From Streptomyces sp. HSG2 (GTDB lineage Bacteria; Actinomycetota; Actinomycetes; Streptomycetales; Streptomycetaceae), in NCBI RefSeq assembly GCF_016598575.1, contig NZ_CP066801.1, positions 4,506,501 through 4,570,500 on the forward strand: a DNA stretch of 64,000 nt. Direction: 5' to 3'. The translations under genes and the position numbers were made by a program. The notes beneath the pieces are model-generated. The model made no database searches and was not told where the DNA came from. It saw only the letters and a program-made list of their open reading frames with translations. Below are positions 42,488-51,582 of the stretch, piece after piece (the first letter of the stretch is position 1; the number at the start of each line of letters is the position of its first letter).

Positions 42488-42660
42488 TTCGTGATCATTG
42501 GAGACCTGCGTGGCGCAGCACGGCGTGCCGCTTCCGCTGCCGGCCAAGCTGCGGTCGTCGCACACGTCGCCGCCCACGAACTGGGCGCGGCTGCCTATGC
42601 GATCAAGGCCGCGCGTGCCGCCGCGCAGGAAGACGAGGGCGAAGCGTCCGGGCGACTTGA
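42488..42660 (+). pseudogene. 5' piece of a gene split by the composite transposon (Imm-5-like family)
   Basis: The frame reading AAVVAHVAAHELGAAAYAIK and ending ASGRLE stops exactly where the transposon begins at 42661. Joining it, without one TGA copy, to 52090 onward restores ...GRLECQWQRDQLPEAIRELV in frame. The combined sequence resembles a Streptomyces family annotated as putative immunity (Imm-5-like) proteins. The front of the gene is also missing, so it was already damaged. Confidence 0.65.
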
Positions 42661-42739
42661 GAGTGCGGAACGTAAGCTCTTGTCCGTTTCGTGATTGAGG
42701 GTTGGGGAAGGACCGCTGGTCGTGGGTTCGGGGTGGCCT

Positions 42740-43162
42740 TCAGGTCTCGGGGCGGGTGAACAAGCCGGGTTCAGGTTCGACGAGGATGCCGCGGCTGACC
42801 AGGCGTTTCAGTTTGGAGCGGATGCCTTCGGTGTTCTTCGGGAGGGTCGGCAGGTCGAGGGCCTGGCAGAGGTCGCGGGCGCGCATCGGTCGGCCCTCGT
42901 CGGCCAGGGCGGTGAGGATCTGCTGGTAGGCGGGGTGGTCCGGGATGTCGGGGCGGTCCGGCTCAGTGGCGGGTGTGGGCAGTGGGAGAGCGAGGAGGGT
43001 CTTGCGGGTGATGCGCAGGTTCTCGCTCTCCGCGTCGATCTCGCCGAGCCGCACTCTGAGCTCCTCGATGCGGTCCCGGAACTGCCCGGCCTGGTCGGCT
43101 AGTTCACGCTCGCGGGTTTCGATGTGTTCCAGGATGGCTTTGACCTGTGGGTTCTCGCTCAC
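42740..43162 (-). CDS. IS accessory protein: coiled coil plus winged-helix-like domain
   Basis: This 140-residue protein starts at GTG 43162 and overlaps the transposase stop as GTGA. Residues about 3-55 form a highly charged heptad-like helix (ILEHIETRERELADQAGQFR, then IEELRVRLGEIDAESENLRI). After a Pro-rich linker, residues 75-138 look like a winged helix: YQQILTALADEGRPMRARDL, KNTEGIRSKLKRLVSRGILVE. It is present in both IS copies, frameshifted in the second. IS5-family elements normally carry only transposase, so a DNA-binding helper or regulator of transposition is a fair inference. I know of no characterised homologue. Confidence 0.75.
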   Translation of the reverse strand: MSENPQVKAILEHIETRERELADQAGQFRDRIEELRVRLGEIDAESENLRITRKTLLALPLPTPATEPDRPDIPDHPAYQQILTALADEGRPMRARDLCQALDLPTLPKNTEGIRSKLKRLVSRGILVEPEPGLFTRPET

Positions 43163-44003
43163 GTGGTCCTCCAGGAAGCGAGGGTGGCTCCGGTGAGTCG
43201 GCGGCTCATCACGGAGGTCATCGCCCAGAAGACGCGGGATCGGGAGGAGGCGGGCCGGTGTTCGTAGTCGCGTACGAGACGGCGGTAGAACATCAGGATC
43301 CCGTTCGTCTGCTCCACGATCCACCGCTTGGCCTGCACGACGAAGCCCTTGCCGGCCGGGTTGCGCTCGACGATCTCGACGTCGATGCCCACGTTCTTGC
43401 CGTGATCGACGACCTTCTTCTTGAAGCCCTGGTCGACCAGGGCTTTGGCCACGGTGTCGCACTGCCCGGCGACACCGTCCAGCAGGGCGATGCCGGCGGT
43501 GTTCTCGTGCGCGGAGGCGGGCAGGACGACGCAGTCCACGACCAGGCCCAGTACGTCCACGGCCAGGCATCTCTTCCTCCCCGGCACCCTTTTCGCGGCA
43601 CCCTTCTCGCGGCGTCCTTGCCGGTCGTCGTGGCCGGGACACCGACTGCGGCGTGGATGCTCTGCGTGTCCAGGATCACCAGGCTCGGGTCGGCTAATCG
43701 TTTCCGCTTCTCTCGCAGATGCCAGCGCAGCAGGTCGTGAATGTCCTGGTCGGTGCCCTCGTCGCGCCAGAGGTAGAAGTAGTACTTCACCGCTCCGGGC
43801 GGGGGCATGTCGTGGGGCAGGAACTCCCACTGACACCCCGTGCGATTCTGGTAGAGGATGGCGTTCACGATCTCCCGCATCGCGTACTTCCCCTGATGCC
43901 CGCTGACCGACGGATGCCGGGCCTTCCACGCCGTGATCACGGGTTCGACGAGCTCCCACTGCTCATCGGTGAGATCACTCGGGTACGGCTTGCGCATGCT
44001 CAT
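43159..44003 (-). CDS. IS5-family (IS427-like) transposase made by -1 frameshifting
   Basis: Translation starts at ATG 44003 (MSMRKPYPSDLTDEQWELVE), and the first frame covers the helix-turn-helix-like N-terminal domain and the first DDE Asp in LVILDTQSIHAAVG. At about 43592 an A-AAA-G run (inside CGAAAAGGG on the coding strand) allows a -1 shift into the second frame, VPGRKRCLAVDVLGLVVDCV, which carries the remaining acidic residues and FVVQAKRWIVEQTNGILMFYRRLVRDYE with the Y-R-E signature area. The joined protein would have about 281 residues. The same arrangement occurs in copy 2. Confidence 0.85.
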
Positions 44004-44104
44004 GCCACAACCCAAGCGAACCCCGAACGCCTGACCGGCAACGATGCCCCAACGTCACACCATCGAGCGACGACAAGACCGACAGAACGCCACATACCGC
44101 ACTC

Positions 44105-44381
44105 TGAGATCGTGGACGCGCTCACCCAGGTGACCGCCGGTACAGGTGCGGCCTTCAAGACCGCACCGAGCCGCTACCCCCACATGTCGCTCGCCTACGC
44201 TTCGGACGGGGCTCAGCAAGTCGATGCGGTCCCTCTCCGGGCCGCCCTGGCGGCCATCGAGCAGCCGTTGTCCGGGACCGTAGTCGTGGACCGCCTACAC
44301 CTTGTCGAGCAGTGGCACGACGGCGCGCACATCATGTGGCGGCCGATCGCTGAAGTTCCTCTGGCGGGGGTGGAGGCGTGA
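44105..44381 (+). pseudogene. 2'-5' RNA ligase-family protein, 3' fragment
   Basis: The frame continues from the IS end with EIVDALTQVTAGTGAAFKTA and PSRYPHMSLAYASDG, the second HxS/T motif of the 2H phosphoesterase/RNA ligase superfamily, and runs to a stop at 44381. The first HxT half is missing because the insertion sequence removed it. It is therefore non-functional. Its stop overlaps the GTG of the next frame. Confidence 0.6.
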
Positions 44382-44600
44382 CCTCGTTCCCCGGGCCCCG
44401 GCCGATGCATGGTGACCTTGTTAAGATCACCACCGGCGCCACCTCAATGATCCTCACCGGAAGCATCACGTCCCAGGGCGTTCTGCGCGACGGTCGCGGG
44501 TTCGTTGAACTCACCTTGCCGGATGCCGATCCGCAGCAGCGGCGAGACCTGGAGCGGGCCCAGCGGTACGCACCGTCGGCAGCCTGGAACGATTACGCAG
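44378..44600 (+). pseudogene. Unrecognised ORF fragment coupled to the RNA-ligase remnant
   Basis: GTG 44378 overlaps the previous stop. The first 70 or so residues (HGDLVKITTGATSMILTGSI, then GVLRDGRGFVELTLPDADPQ) have the look of a beta-rich coding sequence, but I do not recognise them. Around 44590-44615 the coding signal moves to another frame and becomes a methyltransferase. It is either a separate gene truncated at its 3' end or the frameshifted start of the methyltransferase gene. Confidence 0.35.
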
Positions 44601-45264
44601 GGCGGGGTACAACGCCGGACTGCAGGCGCTGGACCTGTGGGACGCCGTACGGGGCAGGGAGCACCCGCTGCTGCCGCCCCGACGCTACCGCCGCTTCATC
44701 GGCAACGGTGATTTCCTCGAAGTGGGCCGCCGGATCACCGCGTACGTGCGGGACGAACTCGGCATGGGACCCGGTCACGATGTACTGGACGCGGGATGCG
44801 GCGCGGGGCGCATCGCGGTGCCGCTCACGGACGTGCTCACCGAGGGCTCCTACCTCGGCTTCGACATCGTGCCGCACGCCATCGAATGGTGCTCCCGCAC
44901 GATCACTCCCCGCCATCCGACCTTCCGTTTCGCCCACGTCGACATCCGCCAGGAGATCTACAACCCGGAAGGGACGCTCTCTGCGGCCGACTGCCGGTTC
45001 CTGGCCGGTGACGCGGCCTTCGACATCGCCGCGCTGGTGGGGCTCATCAGCCATCTACGCCCGGCCGAGATGGAGAACTACCTCGCGGAGTCCTCCCGGG
45101 TCCTGCGGCCCGGGGGGCAGTGTTTCGACACGGCCTATCTGGTGGACGACGCGGTCGCCGCGAACATCGCGCGCGGAGCGACCGCCTTCAGTTTCACGCA
45201 GGATCACGGGGGCTACTACGTGCACTCCGCCTGGATCCACCGCGTGAATTCTCGTCTCCGGTAT

Positions 45265-46867
45265 CCGGCGGGCTCGGGGTGATCTTTCGGGGTGCGGGCA
45301 GCACGATGGGCCGGGTGGCCGTCCGGTGCGGGGTCTCCGAGGTTTTTCAGGTCGTGGGTGGTCAGGTCGGCTGCGTGGTTCAGGTGAGCATGCGCTGGCC
45401 GGTGGCGGTCCACAGGTCGGTGAAGTCGTCACACCAGCGCCAGCGTTCGGGCAGGTGGAGGGTGAGGCGGCGGGCTCCGGTGGCGATCCGGGCGGGGATG
45501 TTGATGAGGTGGCGGCGGATGGTGCCGGTCCTCGCCTTGGCGTGGAAGGCGGAGGCGAGGTGGCCGCTCGCACGGGTGAGGTTGTAGGCGGTGGCGGCCA
45601 GGGTCAACCAGGCGGCGTTCGCGGTGAACTTCCCCGAGGGCAGGTGGGCGAGGGCGGAGTCTTCCAGGTCGGCGAAGACCTGCTCGATGACGGCGTGTTC
45701 GCGGTGCATCGGCTCGGCCTGAGCGAGGACGAAGGGGCTGTCGGTGAAGATCACATGGTGGCGCCAGACCCCGAACAGTTCGGCCTGGCCGGCGGGCACG
45801 CCGGTGGGGTTCAGCCGCTTCACGCGGCGCACGATGAGCCGTGCGGTGGTGTGGAACGCCTTCTTCTTGCTGGTGAACGCGGTGAAGGGGATCTCGGTGA
45901 TCTCGGCGTCGGAGATCCAGCGTTCCTCCTCGGCGTCCCAGACGGCGCTGGCGTACTTGATCGGCGTCCAAGCGTCCTCGGGGATGCCCGCGATGGCCTC
46001 GCGGATGGTCTTCTTGACCGCGACGGCCAGAGAGAACGCGGCGCCGGCCTTGCGGCACACATCGACGACCTTGTGGGAGAAGTACGCCGAGTCCGCGCGG
46101 ACGACGACTTGGGCGGTGATGCCCATGGCCCGGACCGTGGCCAGTGCCTCGCGCAGCAGACTCGCCGCGCCCTTGCCGGAGCCTGCCGAACCCTTGCGCA
46201 GCCTGGTGGCCACGATCACGGGGGCGCAGGTGGACGTCTTCACGGTGACGATCTGGAAGTGCAGCCCGCGCTGCTTGGTGTAGCCGAAGGAGGCGCCCTG
46301 CTTGGCAGGGCCGTAGACCTGCTTGACCTTGGAGTCGATGTCCACGAACACCACCTCGTCCCGCTTCGGGATGAGGCCGGTGTGCGCGGCCAGGCGGCAG
46401 GTGAACGCCCGTGCAGCGGACTCCAGTTGGCGCACATGCCCCCAGGTGAAGGCACGCAGGAAACTGCCCAGCGTGGAGGGCGCCCGCACCCCGCCGAACA
46501 GGCGCGGCAGCCCGCCGTGACGCAGTATGTCCAGGTCGTCGATGCTGTCCGCCCCGGCGACCATGCCGCCCACGATCGACATCGCTTTCGCGTCGGCGGC
46601 CGTACCGGCCCCGTTCTTCGCAGTGGTCAGGTGGACCTTCTCGGCCACCAGAGCGGGCAGACCGCACCGCTCGGCCAGCCGGAACGTCGGGACCAGCCCG
46701 GCGTGCGCGATCAGGTCAGGGTCGTCGAACGCGGCGAAGAGCTCCGCGGGCCTGTGGGAGACTTTCACTTACGAGGTGCCTTGCTTCGTGGGACTGGTGT
46801 GGGCGTAGGAACTCCCATCGTCCCAGGTCAGCAGGCACCTCTTCTCTTTTCATCGCCCGCAGGCCGA
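45265..46867 (-). mobile_element. IS1380-family insertion sequence, 1.6 kb
   Basis: The element is bounded by the 4-bp repeat GTAT (45261-45264 and 46868-46871), the duplication length usual for IS1380, and contains one full transposase gene. The ends (CCGGCGGGC at left, GCCCGCAGGCCGA at right) are only imperfectly inverted, so the exact end bases could be off by a few nucleotides. Restoration of the methyltransferase frame supports the limits given. Confidence 0.75.
45380..46768 (-). CDS. IS1380-family transposase
   Basis: This 462-residue protein starts at ATG 46768. It shows the IS1380 layout: an N-terminal MKVSHRPAELFAAFDDPDLI and LAERCGLPALVAEKV, the first catalytic Asp in EVVFVDIDSKVKQVYGPAKQ, the second in VVVRADSAYFSHKVVDVC, and a C-terminal acidic residue in HREHAVIEQVFADLEDSALAH. 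No frameshift or stop is seen, so it appears functional. Transcription runs opposite to the methyltransferase gene it interrupts. Confidence 0.93.
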   Translation of the reverse strand: MKVSHRPAELFAAFDDPDLIAHAGLVPTFRLAERCGLPALVAEKVHLTTAKNGAGTAADAKAMSIVGGMVAGADSIDDLDILRHGGLPRLFGGVRAPSTLGSFLRAFTWGHVRQLESAARAFTCRLAAHTGLIPKRDEVVFVDIDSKVKQVYGPAKQGASFGYTKQRGLHFQIVTVKTSTCAPVIVATRLRKGSAGSGKGAASLLREALATVRAMGITAQVVVRADSAYFSHKVVDVCRKAGAAFSLAVAVKKTIREAIAGIPEDAWTPIKYASAVWDAEEERWISDAEITEIPFTAFTSKKKAFHTTARLIVRRVKRLNPTGVPAGQAELFGVWRHHVIFTDSPFVLAQAEPMHREHAVIEQVFADLEDSALAHLPSGKFTANAAWLTLAATAYNLTRASGHLASAFHAKARTGTIRRHLINIPARIATGARRLTLHLPERWRWCDDFTDLWTATGQRMLT

Positions 46868-47127
46868 GTATCACGCGGTGGATCCAGGCTCCGAGGAGGA
46901 GCCCACGTACGCCATCGCCTACCGGTTGGAGTACCTCCTGTCGGTGGCGGCACGGCACGGTCTGCGTATGCGCCGGGATCCCCAACCGGGTACCTGGGGC
47001 GTTTCCACGCGGCGTCCGGCTTCGATGGACCTGGTGGTCCTCGAACGCGCCTGAAGGCGGCCGACGTCGCCCGGGCTGCCGCACGCGGTGTCCATGTCCA
47101 CGCACAAGAGAGGAATCCCGCCCGTCC

Positions 47128-47703
47128 ATGACCGACACAACCAGTCCCGCCTCCGTCCCCGGTGACGAAACCCCCGGCGTCATCGTCATCTCGGGTATTT
47201 CCGCCGCGGGCAAGTCCACCGTCGCGCAGGCCCTCGCCGAGCGCCTGCCCCGTTCGGCACACGTGCGGGGCGACACGTTCCGCCGCATGATCGTCAACGG
47301 CCAGGCGCACATGACCGCCGAGGCTCCGCCGGAGGCCGTCGCGCAACTCCGTCTGCGGCACCGTTTGGCCGCGGCGTCCGCGGACGCCTACGCCGAAGCG
47401 GGTTTCACAGCCGTCCTGCAGGACATCCTTCTCGGCGAGCACCTGGCGGAGATCACCGAGATGATCCGGAGCCGTCCGCTGGCCGTGGTGGTGCTGGCAC
47501 CCGACCCGGACGTCGTGGCCCGCCTGGAGGAGAAGCGCTCCAAGACCGGCTACGGCCCCGACTGGCAGCCCAAGGACCTGGACAAGGTACTCAAGGACGA
47601 CACGCCCCGCATCGGGCTGTGGCTCGACACCTCGCACCAGACGGTCGACGAGACCGTCGACGAGATCCTCAAGCGCGCCTGGACCGAAGGCGCCGTCTCC
47701 TGA
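47128..47703 (+). CDS. P-loop kinase (AAA_33/phosphotransferase-like)
   Basis: This 191-residue protein starts at ATG 47128. Walker A is GISAAGKST at about residues 24-32, followed by VRGDTFRRMIVNG, an ASP-box area VLQDILLGEHL, and the lid-like KTGYGPDWQPKDLDKVL. It belongs to the small P-loop phosphotransferases that include chloramphenicol and aminoglycoside-type kinases and nucleoside kinases; the substrate is not deducible. It is the only intact non-transposase gene inside the composite transposon. A hairpin terminator follows. Confidence 0.85.
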   Translation: MTDTTSPASVPGDETPGVIVISGISAAGKSTVAQALAERLPRSAHVRGDTFRRMIVNGQAHMTAEAPPEAVAQLRLRHRLAAASADAYAEAGFTAVLQDILLGEHLAEITEMIRSRPLAVVVLAPDPDVVARLEEKRSKTGYGPDWQPKDLDKVLKDDTPRIGLWLDTSHQTVDETVDEILKRAWTEGAVS

Positions 47704-47713
47704 CCGTGCCGAG

Positions 47714-47742
47714 GGGCTCCCGGGGCTGTGTCCCGGGAGCCC
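47714..47742 (+). terminator. Terminator hairpin after the cargo kinase
   Basis: A perfect 11-bp stem (GGGCTCCCGGG, 47714-47724, with 47732-47742) closes a 7-nt loop 11 bp after the kinase stop codon. It separates the kinase from the aldo/keto reductase gene. Confidence 0.75.
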
Positions 47743-47791
47743 GGTCCGGCCCGTGACCGCCCGCCCGACACCCGAGGAAGGACAGCACACG

Positions 47792-48538
47792 TTGCGTACC
47801 CTACGGATCGGTCCCGAAGGCGCTCCGGTGGGAATCGTCGGCTTGGGCTGCATGGGCATGTCCTACGCCTACGACCCCGGCGGTCGCGACGACGACGCCT
47901 CGGCCGCCGTGCTCCACCGCGCTCTCGACCTCGGCGCCGATCTCATCGACACCGCCGACGTCTACGGCCCCCACACCAACGAGGAGCTGGTGGGCCGGGC
48001 ACTCGCCGACCGCCGTGAGGAGGCGTTCCTCGCCACGAAGGTGGGATTCGTCACCGGTGAGACGCGCCTGCGCCGCGACGGCCGGCCCGAGCACATCCGC
48101 GCCGCCATCGACGCGAGTCTGCGCCGGCTGCGCACCGACCACGTGGCCCTCTGCCAGCTGCACCGGGTCGATCCCGAGGTGCCGCTGGAGGAGACCTGGG
48201 GTGCCATGGCGGAGACCGTGAAAGCCGGCAAGGCCCGGATGCTCGGGCTGTCCGACGTGACCGTCCAACAGATACACGTCGCCCAGAGCGTGCATCCCGT
48301 GGCCGCCGTCCAGGCGGAACTGTCGCTGTGGACCCGGGGCGCCACGGCGGAACTGCTGCCCTTCACCGCACGGGAGGGCATCGCGCTCATCGCCTACTCG
48401 CCACTCGGCCGCGGCTTCCTGGCAGGCCGCTTCGACTCCCCCGACGACGTGCCGGACGGCGACTACCGGCGCCACAACCCGCGCTTCCGGGAGGAGAACT
48501 TCGCGGCCAACCTCCGCCTCCTGGAAGGCGTCCGCACC
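47792..48538 (+). pseudogene. Aldo/keto reductase truncated at the 3' end
   Basis: I prefer TTG 47792 because GAGGAAGGA lies 9 nt upstream and the product then begins MRTLRIGPEGAPVGIVGLGC, normal for the family. An upstream in-frame ATG-like start at 47753 lacks that support. The barrel is visible through LIDTADVYGPHTNEELVGRA (with the catalytic Asp and Tyr), ATKVGF, DHVALCQLHRVDP and GIALIAYSPLGRGFLAG. After GVRTV (about residue 249) the frame passes directly into transposase sequence, so the NADPH-binding last 60-80 residues are missing. Confidence 0.8.
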
Positions 48539-49169
48539 GTGGCTCCCCGGCCGAAGCGCCGCACTTTCAGCCCCGAGTACAAGCTGCGGATCGTGGCCGA
48601 GTACGACGCCGCGCCCAAGAACGAGAAGGGCGCAATCCTGCGCCGCGAGCGGCTGTACCACTCGCACGTCAAGGAATGGCGGGCCGCGCGGGATGCCGGG
48701 GCTCTGGAGAAGCTGGTCGACAAGCGCACCAGCCCGGCGAGGCCGAAGAAGTCTGCTGCCGAGGCGGAGAACGAGAGACTGCGCCGCCAGGTGGAACGGC
48801 TGGAGAAGGAACTGGCCCGCAACAAGGCCGCGTTGGAGGAAATGGGAAAAGCTTCCGCGCTCTTGGAAATGATCTCCGAGGGCGCGGACTGAAGGCTGCA
48901 GCCGACCCGGTGGTCGACGACGCGTTCACCGGCGTCGAGGGCAGGCTGGGCGTGACGGCCGCGTGCCGGCTGACCGGCCGATCGAGGGCCACCCACTACC
49001 GCCGGCTGCAGCCCCCGCCACCGCGCAGGCCTCGCTCGCCGCGGGTCCAGCCCGCGGCTCTGACGGCCGAAGAGCGGGCTGCGGTACTGGAGTTGATGAA
49101 CCGCGACGAATACGCCGAGCTGCCGCCCGCGCAGATCTGGGCCCGCGAGCTGGATGCCGGGCGCTATCA
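48539..49169 (+). mobile_element. IS3-family remnant (OrfA and start of OrfB), both ends lost
   Basis: OrfA (to TGA 48892) reads PKRRTFSPEYKLRIVAEYDA, YHSHVKEWRAARDAGALEKL and a leucine-zipper-like ENERLRRQVERLEKELARNK, standard for IS3-family helix-turn-helix proteins. It has no start region or left terminal repeat of its own and is fused in frame to the aldo/keto reductase. OrfB begins in the next frame (GRLGVTAACRLTGRSRATHY) and is cut at 49169 by the second IS5-like copy. The remnant cannot move. Confidence 0.8.
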
Positions 49170-49638
49170 GAGTGCGGGATGTGGCGCTCTGTCGGTCTTG
49201 TCGTCGCTCGATGGTGTGACGTTGGGGCATCGTTGCCGGTCAGGCGTTCGGGGTTCGCTTGGGTTGTGGCATGAGCATGCGCAAGCCGTACCCGAGTGAT
49301 CTCACCGATGAGCAGTGGGAGCTCGTCGAACCCGTGATCACGGCGTGGAAGGCCCGGCATCCGTCGGTCAGCGGGCATCAGGGGAAGTACGCGATGCGGG
49401 AGATCGTGAACGCCATCCTCTACCAGAATCGCACGGGGTGTCAGTGGGAGTTCCTGCCCCACGACATGCCCCCGCCCGGAGCGGTGAAGTACTACTTCTA
49501 CCTCTGGCGCGACGAGGGCACCGACCAGGACATTCACGACCTGCTGCGCTGGCAGCTGCGAGAGAAGCGGAAACGATTAGCCGACCCGAGCCTGGTGATC
49601 CTGGACACGCAGAGCATCCACGCCGCAGTCGGTGTCCC

Positions 49639-51099
49639 CAGGGCCCCGGCGAGTGCCTGGATCGTCCGGTTTGATCATGTGATGCCGTAGAGGGCGAGGA
49701 CGCGGGGGCGTTCGGTGTGGGCTCGTCGTCCGGCGGCGGTGTTGACATAGCCGGCGAGCTTGAGCGCGCTGCGGATCAGGTCGCGCAGGGCAGCGAGTAC
49801 GGCGGGTGTGTTGTGGGTCCTGACCTGGGACTTGTCCTCGTTGAAGGTGACATCTCGGCACCAGTGGACGGTGTTTTCCACCGTCCAGTGCCCGCGAGCC
49901 CAGGACGCGATCTCGGCTGCGTTCGCTTCCTCGGCGGGCAGGTCGGTGATGGCGTAGACGGTCTCGCTGGACCACTTCTTGGCCCCGTAGAGACGGCGAC
50001 GGCGCTGGATCCGCAGGACCTGGGCCGCGTGGGGGAAGAGCAGGCCGTTGACGGTGACGACCTGGACGAGACGCTGTTCGTGACGGCCGTGGCCGCGGGC
50101 GTCGTCGCGGTGGATGACGGGGATCTCCTTCCAGGGCAGGGCGTGGAGTTGACGGGCCTGGCCGCGCTGGTTGTTCTTGATGGTCAGCAGGTAGTGAGCG
50201 CCGCGTTCGTGCAGGTAGGTGGCGTGGTCGCGCTGGGCGTGGAGGGCATCGGCGGTCACGACCACCCCCGCGAGATCCGCGTCGTCGATTCTGTCGAGCA
50301 AGGGCTGGAACTCGGGGATTTCGTTGGTCTTCGCGCCGATCTCGCGGGAGGCGAGCGTGACACCGTCGCCGTGGCGGACGGCGGACAGGGCGAAGACCCG
50401 GCTGCCGTCCGGGCGCCTGGCGCCCCGCAGGCACTTGCCGTCCACCGCGATCGCCCGGCGCCGGATCCGTACCGGCCCGGCATGGGCGGCCGCCCGGTGG
50501 GCCCGGCGCTGTTAACGCTCGGTGCCACCGTCGGGCATGACCGGCTCCGGCCGGCGGGGCTGTGCGGACAGCAAGGGCCGCAGGTAGTCGTAAGCCGCCG
50601 CACAGATCTCACCGTGATCCAGGCGTCCCAGGACGCTGCGGAGGGTCTTCTCGCTCGGCACCCGGTAGCGGCCGAGGAGCGGGTGGTAGGGCAGGCCGAA
50701 GGCGGCCAGTTCCTCCGGCGTCGCACGTCGGCACCACTCCGCCGCCGCGGTGATCGAGTCGTGGCCGGACGGGGTCATCGCGCAGACCATCAGGGCCAGC
50801 AGTGAGGAGAGCCGGTAGCGCACCCCGCAAGTCCCTCTCGGGTCGGTGACCGACTCGAACTCGGCGACCAGGCGGCGGACTTGGTCCTTGGCGGCCCCCT
50901 CGCCAAGGGCTTCCAGGCGGGGCACCGCGCAAGCGGGGGCAGCGACAGGGGATGATGGAGGAACGAACACGGCACCTTCGTGGATCTTGAAGCGTAGAGA
51001 ACTCCATGATCCACAGGTGCCGTGTTCGCCTGCTTCCGGGGCCCACCACCGAGATCAACACCCCAAGCTGGGGCAATTCAGGCACTCGCCGGGGCCCTG
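49639..51099 (-). mobile_element. ISAs1-family insertion sequence, 1461 bp
   Basis: Perfect 21-bp terminal inverted repeats (49639-49659 and 51079-51099) begin CAGGGCCCCGGCGAGTGCC. The flanks are the exact 10-bp direct repeat TCGGTGTCCC (49629-49638 and 51100-51109), within the range known for the ISAs1 family. The single transposase gene has an in-frame stop. The clean repeats show a recent insertion into copy 2 of the IS5-like element. Confidence 0.93.
49675..50970 (-). pseudogene. ISAs1-family transposase with in-frame TAA
   Basis: From ATG 50970 the frame gives the ISAs1 N-terminal domain (RLSSLLALMVCAMTPSGHDS, RYRVPSEKTLRSVLGRLD) to TAA at 50512-50514. The same frame then continues with AIAVDGKCLRGARRPDGSRV, the first catalytic Asp, GVVVTADALHAQRDHATYL with the second, and TVENTVHWCRDVTFNEDKSQ with the Glu. 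One nonsense change thus splits an otherwise complete gene of about 431 codons. A restart at the GTG before DGKCLRG would give only the catalytic half. Confidence 0.88.
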
Positions 51100-51582
51100 T
51101 CGGTGTCCCGGCCACGACGACCGGCAAGGACGCCGCGAGAAGGGTGCCGCGAAAAGGGTGCCGGGGAGGAAGAGATGCCTGGCCGTGGACGTACTGGGCC
51201 TGGTCGTGGACTGCGTCGTCCTGCCCGCCTCCGCGCACGAGAACACCGCCGGCATCGCCCTGCTGGACGGTGTCGCCGGGCAGTGCGACACCGTGGCCAA
51301 AGCCCTGGTCGACCAGGGCTTCAAGAAGAAGGTCGTCGATCACGGCAAGAACGTGGGCATCGACGTCGAGATCGTCGAGCGCAACCCGGCCGGCAAGGGC
51401 TTCGTCGTGCAGGCCAAGCGGTGGATCGTGGAGCAGACGAACGGGATCCTGATGTTCTACCGCCGTCTCGTACGCGACTACGAACACCGGCCCGCCTCCT
51501 CCCGATCCCGCGTCTTCTGGGCGATGACCTCCGTGATGAGCCGCCGACTCACCGGAGCCACCCTCGCTTCCTGGAGGACCAC

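Larger units (their letters stand above)
42661..44104 (-). mobile_element. IS5/IS427-like insertion sequence, copy 1 (intact)
   Basis: This 1444-bp element has imperfect terminal inverted repeats starting GAGTGCGG at both ends. TNA-type target (TGA) and GAG ends fit the IS1031/IS427 groups of the IS5 family. It encodes a two-frame transposase and, overlapping its end, an unusual accessory gene. All reading frames are intact, so this copy could supply transposase for the composite unit. Confidence 0.85.
44581..47054 (+). pseudogene. SAM-dependent methyltransferase gene interrupted by an IS1380-family element
   Basis: The first part (44581-45264) contains LQALDLWDAVRGREHPLLPP, the SAM-binding motif I HDVLDAGCGAGRIAVPLTD, GFDIVPHAIEWC and FDIAALVGLISHL. 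The element lies between two GTAT copies. Removing it and one GTAT joins HRVNSRLRY to HAVDPGSEEEPTYAIAYRLE and YLLSVAARHGLRMRRDP in one frame that ends at TGA 47052-47054. There is no ordinary start codon in frame before GTG 44722, so the 5' end is also damaged. The original substrate is unknown. Confidence 0.75.

Noticed and set aside
45326..47131. 601-codon frame antisense to the IS1380 transposase
   Set aside because: It is a shadow of the transposase; the minus-strand product is a full family match.
44105..49169. Inversion between IS copies by intramolecular replicative transposition
   Set aside because: That event predicts TCA at the inner left flank; TGA is found, and the outer halves rejoin one gene in frame, which favours insertion of a composite unit.
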